Shown here: piece by piece, positions 1-11,764 of the stretch
How positions within the stretch are numbered: position 1 is the stretch's first letter
Layout of the letters: each line of letters begins with the position of its first letter
Origin: Setophaga petechia
Lineage: Eukaryota; Chordata; Aves; Passeriformes; Parulidae
Direction of reading: 5' to 3'
Length of the DNA stretch: 64,000 nt
Assembly (NCBI GenBank): GCA_024362935.1
Contig: JANCRA010000067.1
Coordinates: 2,359,921 to 2,423,920, forward strand
Translations under genes and position numbers: made by a program
Notes under the pieces: generated by a model
Seen by the model: only the letters and a program-made list of their open reading frames with translations
Database searches by the model: none
Told to the model about the DNA's origin: nothing

Positions 1-609
1 GTTTTAGTCCACAGCAGAATATTTAATGGCATGATGGTAAAGCCATTATCAAATCAGAGGTGAGAGAATTGCTGGCTTGTTAACTCTGCCAATAATTGAG
101 CTCATTACAGATCATGGTGCTGTGCTGTCAAATGACTCAATTTTAATAACACTATAAAGAAAATAGAGACCCTGTTCCAGTAATTTCAGCCATCTGAAAA
201 GCTTGTGCAGGGAGCAGTTTATACCAAAGGTAACGTCCAAAACCACGAGCAAAACTTCATGCTATCAAAGTCCTGCAGAACAAAGTAAAAGGTAGAAGAA
301 CTTGACTTTTAGGTTTATGGTCTCACTTTGTCCAGACACCAGAAGCTTAAAATCAGAAGATGGGGGAAGGAATTGCATAATTTAACATCTAATTCCAGGT
401 ATCTAATATAGTTGATAGATGTTGTGCAGTGGGATTTTGTGCCAGGGAGATTATTTCCCAAATTTTCACTGGGATTTGCATATTCCTCATAGGTTCTTCT
501 TCCCTTCTGATAGAAACATCCCAATTAGCAAGGCTAATGCTCCTCTTCTAATCAAGTCATGATCTCAGCACTAACAATGCAAGGAGCTCTTGGGAAGGTG
601 AGTAAAGGA
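1..609. other. Gene-free stretch, no recognised repeat
   Basis: AT-rich single-copy-looking sequence. The open frames present are short, without splice or promoter context. I see no repeat family or RNA gene in it. Confidence 0.5.
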
Positions 610-742
610 ATAATTTAGGTTGGAAAAGACCCTTAAGATCAAGTCCAAGATTTAAGCTAACTCTGCCACATCCACCACTGAACCAGGTCCGTAGGCACCA
701 CACCTACATGTCTTTTAAAGACTTCCAGGGATAGGGAATGGC
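610..742 (-). mobile_element. CR1 LINE 3' fragment
   Basis: Reading the minus strand gives the usual CR1 3' end: the part that reads AGGTTGGAAAAGACC on the plus strand is the reverse complement of the GGTCTTTTCCAACC segment just before the CR1 tail. The 'CACCACTGAACCAGGTCC...CTTCCAGGGATAGGGAATGG' type region follows. It is truncated at its 5' side. At about 757-800 a weaker plus-strand CR1-like end (GATGATCCTTG...GGTTCCCT) follows, which may be a second, head-to-head fragment. This is an old, diverged copy with no reverse transcriptase reading frame. Confidence 0.75.
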
Positions 743-1084
743 TTTATCTGTCTGTAGGAGATGATCCTTGTTGGTTCCCTCACACACACAGGATCATCAT
801 AACTGGAAGATCCACCTCAATATCACTACTGAGCAGTATGTACAAGATTATTTTATTTACTGCTTTTGAAGGCATTTATTTTATCAATCAGGGATTCCAT
901 AATTCCTATCATCCCATCTTCAGCAGTTCTGACTTAAAACAGGAAAAACAAAAGCATTGCAAATTTTCCCTGGAGGTTGCACTGGTGATAGTGGGATCTC
1001 CCAGCTTCCATGCCATCCAATTTTGTCATATTGCTGAAAAACACCTCCCTTGCACTAACCCAGACTTTTTAGACAGGAACCAAC

Positions 1085-1570
1085 CTCAAGTGCTGTGCCC
1101 AGCTCTGGCCCCTCAGCTTGGGAGGGACCTTGGGACACTGAGCACATCCAGAGGGGACAACGGGGCTGGAGAGGGGCTGGGAACACAAACCCTGTGAGGA
1201 AGCCCTGAGGGAGCTGGGGGTGCTCAGCCTGGAGAAAAGGAGACTCAGGGCTGCCCCCATCACTCTCTGCAGCTCCTGAAAGGGGCCTGTGCTCAGCTGG
1301 GGCTGGGCTCTTTCTGCAGCAGCACTGACACAGCCAGAGCACACAGCCTCCAGCTGCACCAAGGGAAATACAGGCTGGATAGCAGGAAAAAGTGATTAAA
1401 AAATGATAAAGTTCTGAAATGGCCTGAGCAGGGAGGTGGTGAAGTCCCCATCCCTGGGTGTGTTTAACAAAGCCTGGATGTGGCACTGGGTGCCAGGGAT
1501 CAGTTGAGCTGTTGGGGCTGGGTTGGACTCAATGATTTTAAGGTCTCTTCCAACCTGGTCATTCTGTGAG
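1085..1570 (+). mobile_element. CR1 LINE 3' fragment (about 490 bp)
   Basis: Plus-strand CR1 segment running from the 'GTGCTGTGCCCAGCTCTGG' region through 'CTCAGCCTGGAGAAAAGGAG', 'AGTTCTGAAATGG' and 'GGTTGGACTCAATGATTTTA' to the terminal 'CTTCCAACCTGG...ATTCTGTGAG'. This is the end of CR1 ORF2 plus the 3' UTR. Open frames on either strand here (up to 143 codons) are shadows of the repeat. It belongs to the same subfamily as the copy at 56058-56553, sharing the segment about AGCACTGACACA(G/A)CCAGAGC. It is 5'-truncated, as nearly all CR1 copies are. Confidence 0.92.
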
Positions 1571-3775
1571 TTCTGTTAATCCTGTGGATCACAGCAGAAT
1601 CCAGTTGAACCTGGGAAAAAATATTCTGGAGAATCAAAACTCAACCAAAGCATGAGCAAACCACTGAGGTGCTATTCCTGCAGAACTGAAGCCACTGGGG
1701 GTGTGAAGATCAGACAAGCAGTGCAAAGACGGACAAAAGGTGAGAGAGAATAAATAAAGAGAGAGCTCTACATTTTCATAGAATGAGGTTGAAAGGTTCC
1801 TGTCTTGTGATGTTCAAACGTGCTCCTGCCTGTGCAGGTCACACTGAGCCTCTGCAGAGCACCACTGGCTCTCTTTCTAGGCCAGGCTCTGTGTGCCCAA
1901 GCTCTCCTAAAGGCCCCTCATCCAGTTTTATTTTTAATAAAATGCTTCTGAAAGGGTTTCTTTTATGTTTGAATGTCATGCTTTTGTAATTAAGCAAGAT
2001 CTAACTCTTCCCATGGGCTCTGTTCTCTTTGTGCTTTACAGAGGAACAGAGCTGGAAGCAGCGAGGGAGAAGAGGGGGTAAGCACAGGATGAGATAATCA
2101 TTGAGGTTGGAAAAGACCTCTGAGACCATCAAGTCCAGTCATTAATCCATCACTGCCTGCAGATCACATCAACAGCTCCATTTCAAGAGGAGAGCCCAGG
2201 TCCTCTCAGTTAATGCCACCAATCATTCTGGATTATTTTACACAAAATGCGCTTCTTATTTCACTCATTTCCTGCACATTAGTGAGAAGGAAAAGAAGAA
2301 AAGAGATAGAAATGTAGGGTGCACACTGTAACAGCACTGCCATTTGCAAAAATACCTCCCACCTCCCTCTGTGACTGTCATTAGTTTGTGGCACAGAAAA
2401 TTCCCCCCAAGTCTACTTGCTTGCTTTTCAAAGATAAGGGCTCCATTTCCAAACCTGCCCGTTCCCTCATCCTCCAGAACCTCTCTGCTATAATCACTCT
2501 ATTCTCCAGACCTGGATTTTTTTTAAGTAATAGGCAGAGATACCACAGCTGCTCTTACAAGCTGTTTTTCCTTGTAATTTTGAAATCTTGATTCATTTTT
2601 CAAAGTCTTATATAAATTATAATGGTGGGTAAAATGATGTGACCCACTGTACACAGGAGCACAGACTAGAGGCTGTTAATTCTTCCCCTCAGGCTCTGAA
2701 AGTATTGAAGACTCAGAGCAAGCTCAGAAACTGGCTAATTATTTAATTTTAGGCTTCTTGAGGACTGGTTCATGCATTGAAAATTGAATTTACATCAGGT
2801 CTATTCTTAAGAGAATTGAGAGGCAGAAGAACAGGGGCATCTCCACTGTCTAGAAGCAAAATGCACAAAGTATACAAAAAGTTTTCTTAGAATCTACTTT
2901 AGTTGTAACTATATTTAGGTTTTGATGAGAAAGAATTATAAATAAAAGGCATTCTGAACACACCACCCTGCTGAGTCCTGCTGCAGTTTGATTTCCTCAT
3001 GTGCACACATTTTGTGTGAGTACAAGGAGCTTGATCTCATCTTCATTCAGCACCAACTGAAAGCAATACCACTCCTTTAAAGTAATTTTCTCCATCAGTG
3101 ATCTCCCACAAGCAGTTTCTTAAAGATAATTTTCAAATAATGGGATAATAAATTCTCCTTCCACAGCACATGGTCATCAAATTCCTGCTATCAAAGGCTT
3201 TATATTTCCATATTCCCATGTTGATATAATATCATGGTTCCTGCAAAAGGGCAGTACATACTGGTACAAAAATTTATCTCCCAAATCCTCTCTTGCTCAT
3301 TCAACACAACTTTGTCCTCCAAGATGCACTTTGGCTCTCCTGTAAGCCTTTTTCAGAGCAGGAATATATGGATAAGTGAACAATTAAATTCAAATTTATA
3401 CACAACATTTAAATTACAATTAACAATTAAAAGTTATGCCCAACTCAGTTGTATGTGCAACCTGTTCTCCTCCATGAACGAAGTGGTATTTTTCTGGAGA
3501 CAGTAAAATCAGTGTTTCAGAGGGCACAGTAGGAACCAGAGGATCCTGGTTCCTACTCCTTGTATTCCTTCAGAGGCAGTGAAACCAAGCTGCTGCTCTT
3601 CTTTGGTAGGAAATCAGTTTGGTTTGTGTGCTGCTCCACATCTCTGTGGGTAAGGAATATGGGGTTCCAGAGGGTAATAGAGAATACTACACCTGCCTGG
3701 ATCTATTCTTCAAGCAAAATGACCAGCAAAAATAAAAAAAATATTTATTTCCAAGGTACTGTGTATATATATAGA
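1571..3775. other. Gene-free stretch with one small CR1 relic
   Basis: Apart from the CR1 relic at about 2094-2160, this is AT-rich sequence with only short frames (90 codons or fewer). No splice-flanked exon, RNA gene or tandem array is visible. Confidence 0.5.
2094..2160 (-). mobile_element. CR1 3' end relic
   Basis: Short reverse-complement CR1 end: GAGGTTGGAAAAGACCTCT followed by a diverged 'GACCATCAAGTCCAGTCATTAA' type stretch. Only the last ~70 bp of the element are recognisable. Confidence 0.65.
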
Positions 3776-4155
3776 TGTGGCATTCCCATTCTCTGAACAA
3801 AGAGAGACAATTCTCTCTCTCAGGGTTTTTTCCTGGAGAAGCACAGAGGGAAGAAAGAGAAAACAATTCTTATCTCTACTTGCTGCTCCTGTTGTCTTTG
3901 CACATGTGGAATGTGTTAAGAAGATTGTTTACCTGCAGGGATTTGGTAATTAGATTCTGGTAATAATTGTTTATATTAATTAACCTATAGAGTCAAAACT
4001 GTGTCCTAGCTGTCGGCAGACGGTCATAAGTTTTTCTTTAGTATTATTTAATATATAATATAGCATAATATAGTATAATAATTTTTCAGCCTTCTGAATC
4101 AATGGAGTCAGATACCAATCATTCCCTGCATTGGGGGAACCCTGCATTTACAATA
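3776..4155 (+). mobile_element. Solo LTR of an endogenous retrovirus, family A
   Basis: The element starts TGTGGCATTC and ends ...TTACAATA. It is flanked by an exact 6-bp target-site duplication, TATAGA (3770-3775 and 4156-4161). The sense strand is plus: an AT-rich stretch (about 4045-4090) leads into the 'CAGCCTTCTGAATCAATGGAG' motif that follows the poly(A) signal in related copies. No internal retroviral sequence adjoins it, so it is a solo LTR. A 6-bp duplication is typical of ERVK (class II) integrases. Relatives lie at 19917-20326, 34027-34671 and 59138-59561. This copy is among the more diverged. Confidence 0.88.
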
Positions 4156-4175
4156 TATAGATTTATGAATTTATG

Positions 4176-4256
4176 CATGGTGTGATTCTTGGAGCTGACC
4201 TGGTTGGCCTTTGATGATCCTGGTGGGTTTTTCTGACTCAGGATATTTTCTGATAT
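4176..4256 (+). mobile_element. Diverged CR1 3' end
   Basis: The segment about TGGTTGGCCTTTGATGATCC through GACTCAGGATATTTTCTGAT resembles the CR1 3' terminus (GGTTGGACTNGATGATCCTT... CAACTCAGGATATTCTNTGAT). It begins just after the right-hand target duplication of the neighbouring LTR. Confidence 0.6.
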
Positions 4257-5704
4257 GCAGGAGACAGCAAACCAAAGAGAAGGGGATCCTACAAGCAGGA
4301 GGATAGTCCTCCCATAGACCCGAATTTGACATTTTCTCCTTGCCAGACACTGCTTGGACGTGGTGTTAAGAGTAGAAAAGACTTGTCTCCCTTATAGAAT
4401 CCTCTACTTAGAAAGCCTTGAGGAAAAGCTTGCAGACAGGCAGGATTCATCTCCTGGAAAATTACACTGCAGATATTCCTCCAGTACTTTTATTTTTCAT
4501 CAGCTCCATTTGAAACTTTGTGCTGTGCTGTAATGGCTTTCATGGTTCATTATTCCATCCAGTTGTACAGCACACTGAATCCCATAATAACAACTCCCAA
4601 CACTTCAAAATTTACTTGTTCTCCTTGTCATGTCTAATGGTTTTTTTAGGTTGCTAATTAATAATAATCCTAGGCAACAGCATAAATACTCTCACAAAGA
4701 AAAAAAAAAAGTAAAATGAGCATGTTTTCACTCCATGCTCAGTGTTCAGACTGTGCATCTTTCTTTTCCCCTGTGAATTCAAGGCATTTGAAGTTTACTG
4801 ACCCCGTTAGCACAGCTCTGCTGGGAGCTACACTTTAAAAGTGAAAATTTCTAACTGCACATATCAATTCTGCAGCACACGGGCGTTCTGAAAAGCTGAA
4901 TTAGCTTTGGGGAAAAGTTAACCTTGTCACTGCAGAGTGACAAAGCAAAAACTCACTGGTTAAGCTCAGCACAGGCTCTGTCACCCTCCTGTAGCAGGGA
5001 AAGGGAGAGGCTGTCAGTTGGGAAATTGGAAGGAAAATAAAGTGATGTGAGAAGATGAATGATAATCAATCAAGAGCTGAGCAAGGGGAGTCAGGATGGG
5101 AAGAGCAAAAAATTGCCATGAGGAGAAAATGGGAAAAATATACACTGGGATGCAAAGCAGAGGTGAACTGGAATGAAGAGCACAAAGGGATTATTTTGGC
5201 CAAAACAAAAAAAAAAGAGATTTTACTCTGAGCATGGTGTGGCAGAGAGACTGATCCATACCCAACACACAAACCTCTGAAAAGAGCAAGTGATGAAGGA
5301 GCTGCCAACAGATTTTCCTCTGCATATGCTGCTTTTTTTGGTGGCTGAGGATGCCAGCTCAAGAGGAGGGCTGGGAGATGAAGCTTTCACTGCTGTGCTC
5401 GCTTTGGAGATGAGGGAAGAAACTGTGGAAAATTCCTCAGGTCACAGGAATGGCCATTGTCAAAGTTAGAATTAGGATTAATGCCCACCTGGCCCTCACC
5501 CTTCAGTTCTGCCTCATTTTTTGCTGTCCCACACAGCCACAGGTTTTCCAAAAGCATCCAGTCACCGCTGCAACAGGAATAATCTCCAGTCCATCAAGGA
5601 TGATCTGGAAGAATATAAATTATAATGTACTGACTGTGGCATTGATCCACTGGTTCAATGAGCCACAGGAAGAAAATGGAAGAAAAAGGTGATTTGTGGA
5701 AGCT
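4257..5704. other. Gene-free stretch
   Basis: AT-rich, no repeat recognised. Open frames reach 98 codons (5066-5362, minus) and 80 codons (5450-5692, plus), with no domain or signal that I recognise. Confidence 0.5.
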
Positions 5705-6089
5705 TGTTGCAGACATCTTTTATGGAAAATCCTTTCCTTAGGATTTTTCCTCCTGAGAAGTTGAGAGGCCTCAGGAACAAAATGTAAACATTGATTATCT
5801 GCTGCTGTGGAATGCAACAGGTGGATCTGGGATTGGCCCATGTTGGATGTTTGTAATTAATGGCCAATCACAGCCCAGCTGGCTCTGACAGAGAGCTCAA
5901 GCCACAAACCTTTGTTATCATTCTTTGCTATTCTATTCTTAGCCAGCCTTCTGATGAAACCTTTTCTTCTAGTCTTTTATTACAATTTTTATGTAATATA
6001 TATCATAAAATAATAAATCAGCCTTCTGAAACATGGAGTCAGATCCTCATCTCTTCTCCAATCCAAAAACCCCTGTGAACACCATCACA
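5705..6089 (+). mobile_element. Solo LTR, family B
   Basis: Starts TGTTGCAGACATC and ends ...ACCATCACA. Flanks are GAAGCT (5699-5704) and GAAACT (6090-6095), a 6-bp duplication with one mismatch. A sense-strand AATAAA (about 6012-6017) is followed by the CAGCCTTCTGAAACATGGAG motif shared with families A and B. Interior motifs include a CCAAT-type site (GGCCAATCACAG, about 5861). A 6-bp duplication suggests ERVK. Closest relatives in the window are 63457-63857 and 25888-26289. Confidence 0.85.
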
Positions 6090-6654
6090 GAAACTGGTTT
6101 CTGAAAGACAATAAATAAATAAAAATTTAAATAATCAAATAAAATTAAGTCACTCTGGAACCCCAAAATATTCATGTTAAATGGAAAGTGCATGTTCTGA
6201 GACAGCTTTGTCTCCTAGGGCTGGATTTCTCTCCCTGAAGTGAAGAAAAGTTTAAAATCCAGAGATTCTCAAAGAAATGAAAAAGCTTTTTATTCCCATG
6301 CAGGCAAGCAGAGCCAGTGGCAGGCTGAATGAAAACCTACCATGTTTTCTTTGTGAGAGGCTCCTCAGTGACATTTCAAACACAAGAGGTGACCTGATTT
6401 TCCCCCCAAAATCCCTCGAGCAATATCCCCTCTAGAGAAGGCACATCAGTGCCTACATCCTGGAAAAATATTGGAGCATTGAGTATGGCTTATTTCCTTC
6501 ATATGGGGCTAAGTTTTGGGTTTGTGCTGGAAATGTTGAGGATAATTCTGGGATGGTTTTGTTGTGGCTGAGCAGAGTTTGGACAGAGCCTTTTGTGCCT
6601 CTCAGCCACCCCACCAGGGATGGGGCTGGGGGTGCACAGGGAATTGGGAGGGGA
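6090..6654. other. Gene-free stretch
   Basis: No gene or recognised repeat. There is a short A-rich tract (about 6105-6145). Confidence 0.45.
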
Positions 6655-7030
6655 AACTGTAGGGGGATAGAACATAAGTAAATAAAGGTATAGAATGCAA
6701 TCTTACCCCCTACAGAGTTGCAGTTAATTATTAAAGATTAGGAGTTGGGGTAATTATTAAAGATTAGGAGCAGGCCTGATGTTAACAGGCCACAGCTGTA
6801 GCCAATAAGGAGAGTGTTATAAAGAATGGGTTGGTGGGAACTGGAGTCAGTTGGTTGCTGTGAGGATGAGGAAGAGTCAGTGCCTGGAGGAGCTGCCTGC
6901 AAAAACCATCAAGGAGGAATGAAACTCTGGCAATATGGAGCCCTTGCAATGTAATGACAATAAGAACTCTCACACTATAATGACAACAGGAAACAGCTGG
7001 CACAGCTGATCCGAGGGACATTCAGGCCAT
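6655..7030 (+). mobile_element. Possible LTR-like or unclassified interspersed repeat
   Basis: The stretch from about TGTAGGGGGATAGAAC has an LTR-like promoter layout: an internal near-duplicate of TTATTAAAGATTAGGAG (around 6727 and 6755), a CCAATAAGG site, a GTTATAAAG TATA-like site about 25 bases later, and a purine-rich segment after it. I believe this resembles a passerine interspersed repeat, but I could not define ends or a target duplication. It could also be single-copy. Confidence 0.4.
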
Positions 7031-7731
7031 GGGACATCATGCTCAGCAATAAACTCAGGAAAAGGTTGTCCAGGGATAACTGCCTGGGCATCACTTGGTT
7101 TTTATGCAACATGATTTTGGTGCTTCTGGCTGAGATTGTGAGGTCTCAGTGGTCATGTTCAATGGTTCATAAGCAAGAAAGGAGCTTTCACACTTTCTGT
7201 CTGAAATTTTTCTTCTTTCTATGAGCTCCCCTTTGCTTCACCTCTAGGAATGTGATCCTGCCAAGACAGTGGCACAAGGGACAAAGCTGATGCTGCTTAA
7301 AAGCATTTAAAAAAAAAAAAAAAAAACAAGAGAGTGATGAGCACCAAGAATCAGATGTGACAAAGACATAAAATGTGTTTTACAGTGGGGCTGGATGGAA
7401 AAGATTTTGCATGTGGGCTGCAGTTTCATTCCCCACAGGAGAGAGAGTGAAAACATCACTGTAAACTCTAATTGAAGTGACAGCTGTAGGTGAACCACGT
7501 GTTGTGTATTCACAGGTGTGAAAAATACTGGAATTAATACTCACACTAGGATTGTGACAAATGCCAGTGTGGAAATGTGAACATACGTAGCATGGGGTGT
7601 ACACTGAGTAATTATCTGCAGAAGTATCAGACATTAAAAAATTCTGTACAAAAACAAAGGTACCTTTTCAAGAAGTCCAAGAACTGAGGAGAGATTTCCT
7701 CTCTTGAAGAGGAAGAGTGAGTCTGTACCCA
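7031..7731. other. Gene-free stretch with poly(A) run
   Basis: A run of 18 A residues at 7309-7326 is the only notable feature. Frames are short. Confidence 0.45.
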
Positions 7732-7960
7732 GTCACAGAATGGCTGGGTTTGAGGAGACCTGTAAAGATCATTCAGTTCCAATCCCCTGCCATGGTCAGG
7801 AATGCCACTCACCACATCAGGCTCCTCAAAGCTCTATAAAGCCTGGCCTTGGAAAATTCCAGGGATGGGGCATCCCCAGTGTTTACAGACAGCTTATTCC
7901 AGTGCCTCACCACCCTCACACTGAAGAATTTATTTGTTATAAGTAATCTAAGGCATGAGG
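7732..7960 (-). mobile_element. CR1 LINE 3' fragment
   Basis: Minus-strand CR1: starts at its 3' tail (TCACAGAATGGCTGGGTTTG), then a CCCCTGCCATGGTCAGGAATGCCAC motif, the 'GGCCTTGGAAAATTCCAGGGATGGGG' region, and the 'CAGTGCCTCACCACCCTCACACTGAAGAATTT' region. It is 5'-truncated and faces the plus-strand CR1 at 8023-8110. Confidence 0.9.
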
Positions 7961-8022
7961 AAGGGGCAGAGGAGTCACTGAGCTCAGTCAGTTGGAGCCC
8001 ATAGGACTTAAAAATGCCAAGA

Positions 8023-8110
8023 TTGCTGTTCCATCCCTGCCCAGGCCATTGCAAGAGTTGGACTCGATGATTCTTGTGTCCCTTCCAGCTCAGAATATTC
8101 TGTGATTCTG
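8023..8110 (+). mobile_element. CR1 LINE 3' end
   Basis: Plus-strand end: GAGTTGGACTCGATGATTCTTG, then CCCTTCCAGCTCAGAATATT and a tail CTGTGATTCTGT matching the octamer consensus. Only the last ~90 bp are clear. It lies head-to-head with the preceding minus-strand CR1. Confidence 0.82.
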
Positions 8111-11100
8111 TCAAAAATTTTCAATGCGTGTATAGACTTGAAGGACAAATAATAAATAGATAAATTCTTTCTTTCCAGGGTGTTTTCCTGTCCAATGACA
8201 ACACAGGAGAACCCCTGTCTTTTGTGACTCCTGGCTTTAGTGGTTTGAAATTAAATGAGGATAGCCTTAGATTAGAGTCAGTTTTATGGATGTTTTTCAG
8301 ACACAGACATTGCAGCCCACATTGCTACTAGAGTGAAGGAAAACAGCTCTGGACACCTTGCAGATTGTGCCATCTGATTTTCATGGCACGATTCCCTTTG
8401 CAAGGAAAAAAAAATAGACTGGCAGTGTCTGCAGAACTTTATGTTTTGCAAGGCCTTTATGAGATTTTTTTTGGGGGAAAAGCAATTGAGGCAATTGATG
8501 TGAATTTTACATGCAAACTTCTGCATCAGGCTGTAGCCTAGCAACATCAGCAACCCAGCATCCAAAAATTATTATCCAGCACACTGGTGAATATCNNNNN
8601 NNNNNNNNNNNNNNNNNNNNNNNNNNNNNNNNNNNNNNNNNNNNNNNNNNNNNNNNNNNNNNNNNNNNNNNNNNNNNNNNNNNNNNNNNNNNNNNAAACA
8701 AGAAAAGGCTTAATTGGAGAGCAAATAAAAAAAAAAAAAAAGCAAATGTTTTCATCAGAAACTAGTTTTTTTATTGTTGCAAAAGAGGGAGATTTTACAG
8801 TTTTTTATTGTGCCAAAGAACAAAGTCAGCACCGTGTCCCCAAAAAGACAATATCCTGTGGGTAAGCTCAGAATCTACTGAAATAATCAAAGTGAGGATC
8901 AAACTCCAAGATGGCACTTTGAGTCAGGAAGTCTGTGATGTCTGGTGATTCCAGAGATTGCAATGTCCTCCAGGGGACACTGTGAGCATCAAGGAGGACA
9001 CTCAGGAGCTCAGTGCAAAGACTCAAATGACATAACAAGCTGCTGGTTTAATTTTTGCTGTGCTGAAGAAAATTAGAGGCATTAAAGACAATAAATTAGT
9101 ATTTTCCTCTTGGCCAGGATGTATAGAGGCTGAAACTCAAGAGCACGATGATGTTTGTCACTTCCTTTTTACAATTCCTTTTTCCCAGCATGAGTCCTTG
9201 ACTTCTTCAATATTTCTCTGTGTTTGAACTCCTGGTTGGTTTCTAAGGAGCCTTGATTTGGAATTATTTTTAATATTCAAGAGCTTTCACGTGTCAAACA
9301 GGTTTTTTTTTCTTTACTTCTCATTAAAAATCCTTATATGAAGAAAGATAATTTTGATGTCTTATGTAGATATTTTATGAAAAAAGGATTAAAGCAGAAA
9401 GTGGCTAGAACCACAATAAAATATTTTACTGAAAGATACAGATAAGTACTAATTAAATAGCTAGGGAATCCACATGAATAATTTCACAGAAGGGAAAGTC
9501 TTATTCCAAATATCAGCACAAAAAAAGGCAAGAAAATTCCTTCATCCTTAGGAAGATTATCAGGAGGTCTGTCATTAACTATGGAGTTGGGAGTGAGTTT
9601 TTAATGTGAATTTTGATTCAGTTTCTCTCTAGCCCAAAATATTTCAACCAGGAGCTGAGAAATTAAAAAAAAAATCTTCATATTAGCACACAGTCCTCAA
9701 AATAATTATTGAAGGAAGCAACCTCAATAAATGTTACAGATGATAAGAAATATTAATAACCCTCTACTGCCAGAGAAATGTGATGTGTCAATCTCCCATC
9801 AGATCTCTCCTGGTTTTGGGTGGGAAAGATGTTAATCTGCTATAGAATTATGTAAGGGAATTTTGAGAAGAGCAAATCTGGACTAAAATTTGCCATTAGG
9901 AGAAGGGCAAGAAAATAAACACAAAAGGAGTGGATGGGAAAAGAAATGCAGGAAAGAAAAGTAGTAGTGGGAAATGGATGATGAGGAAAATGGAGAAGCA
10001 AAAGTAAAAAATAAGAGCTGCAGAGAAGCACAGGAGAAAATGGAGACTTTTGATGGAAACTTATTGCTCTAATTCAGGAATTGAAAGGTTGCAGCCTGAA
10101 ATGCCAACATTTCCCTTGCTATCAATATCCAGAATATGATCTATTACTGTAATTTTGCAGAGCTCACTACTCAGTGAATATGGGAATATTTAACTGTCAG
10201 CAGTAAATGTCCATATTTACAGAACATGCAAGGCAACAGAATAATTGTTATAATTATTAGGATGAGTAGAAAATTGGGAAATGACATGGAAGTCAGTGGA
10301 AGACACAATTATGATTTCTCTTAAAAAGATATTAAAATGGATGGGCAAGATCTTCCAAAATAATTGTGAAAAAAAGGTTAAAGTAACAATGACAATATTA
10401 TAATAAAAAAATAGATGTTTTCTCAAAAGAGAAATAAGATGGTTTGGGGCAAATGACAGATTTTTCTACTTTTAATTAAGGCAAAAGGTAAAATAAATTA
10501 ATCAGATGCTAAAGAACTATTCTTGCCTCAACTAGAAAATTGTTGTATCGTGTCCATTTTCCCTTTGTAAAAAGGACTGTATTTAAAAATCTTATGACAA
10601 AGTCCAGAAATGTTTATGATCTAATTTTGTGAAGCTGTTAAAAACAATATGGACTTTTGTACTCTCAGAGTTATTAACTCTATCGTGGAAGGTAAACACA
10701 TTCCTTCCTCTGGAAAGAAAATAATGATAACAAAAATAAAGCTCATGGAAGAGCAAATAATTTAGTGCATATGAATCTGATTTTTACATTAAAGGTTTCA
10801 GTAAAAGCAATTGCAGTTTAGGGGGATACACAGAAGTCTTATTATAGAGAAGTGTGGTTTTATTTTTTTCCATGAAAACACAAAATAATGTGGGAAGGAA
10901 GTAGGGACTGATTTAATACTATTTTATTAAAGTGTATACTAACACAAAATATGATGTTTTCACATCCCTAAAAACGCCAGGCTTTATTTATTACAGCCCT
11001 TTGGGCACAAAAATATTACTTTGTTAAAAGAAAGGGGATTTCTGTGGATGCCATGTTGGGAGGATGATTGGTTTCAGTGTTAAACACAAGATATAAATGT

Positions 11101-11307
11101 TTTGGGTTTTTTCCTATAAAGATCCTCAAGTTTCCATGCTCACTGAGAAAAATTCCTGAGATGAACACAAAATGAGCAGCAGTGATCCCTGAGGCTGCCT
11201 GGGACTGTCTCAGCCATGAGACTCTGGCCAAGCCCATCAGTACCAGACACAAAGGAAAAGGGATTAATCAGGAAATCAACACAGGACAGTGTCCATTGCT
11301 GTGGTGA
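8111..11307. other. Long gene-free stretch containing an assembly gap
   Basis: AT-rich with many short A or T runs. Open frames are all under 100 codons. I recognise no mobile element, RNA gene or tandem array outside the gap. Confidence 0.5.
8596..8695. other. Assembly gap (100 N)
   Basis: Exactly 100 consecutive Ns, the usual placeholder for a gap of unknown size. Frames crossing it contain only unknown residues in the middle and should be ignored. Confidence 0.99.
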
Positions 11308-11764
11308 TGCCTTGTGCAGGCTGACCTGGAACAGAGACTGGGCAGAGCTAAAGAATAAAGCAGGGATTTATTAAAAGGATCTCCTCCATGGATCCCCCTT
11401 GGGCAGCACCAGAGCCCAGCCAGGGCTGCACCCAAGATGAACCAAAATGGCCCCAAAATGCACGAGCGCTCCCGGGCTCTCTCCCTGGGATCAGTTCTGC
11501 TCCATTTGCATCTTGCAGTTCATTGTCCCATCCCAGCTTTAGCCCAGGCAGTCCCACCCTGCTTGTTTTTCTCTCTCCAGCCCACGGGGTTTGTGCTCCT
11601 GGGCTGAGATTTGGATCATTTGTCCTTGGTGCCCAGCTGGAGCAGGAATTGTTTTGTCTCCCTGCTCTGTGCACAGAGCTCAGCATGCCCTGATGTGAAG
11701 CTCAGACCCACACACTAAAGCAGCACAGAACCTGAAAATATAAAAGCCAAAACCTGAGGCCTCA
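11308..11764 (-). mobile_element. LTR-like repeat, family C, copy 1
   Basis: Nearly identical to 31193-31640 over its full length in the same orientation. On the minus strand it starts TGAGGCCTCAGG, carries a TATA-like TTTATATTTTCAGG region, and has an AATAAA poly(A) signal (plus-strand TTTATT at about 11367) followed by a CTCTGCCCAGTCTCTGTTCC-type stretch near its 3' end. This layout (short, TG start, single late AATAAA) is that of a retroviral LTR. I could not find a clean target duplication, so the exact ends are uncertain. Frames of ~100 codons on both strands are by-products. Confidence 0.7.

Noticed and set aside
8507..8865. Frames spanning the N gap
   Set aside because: Their middle residues are unknown because they are read through 100 Ns.
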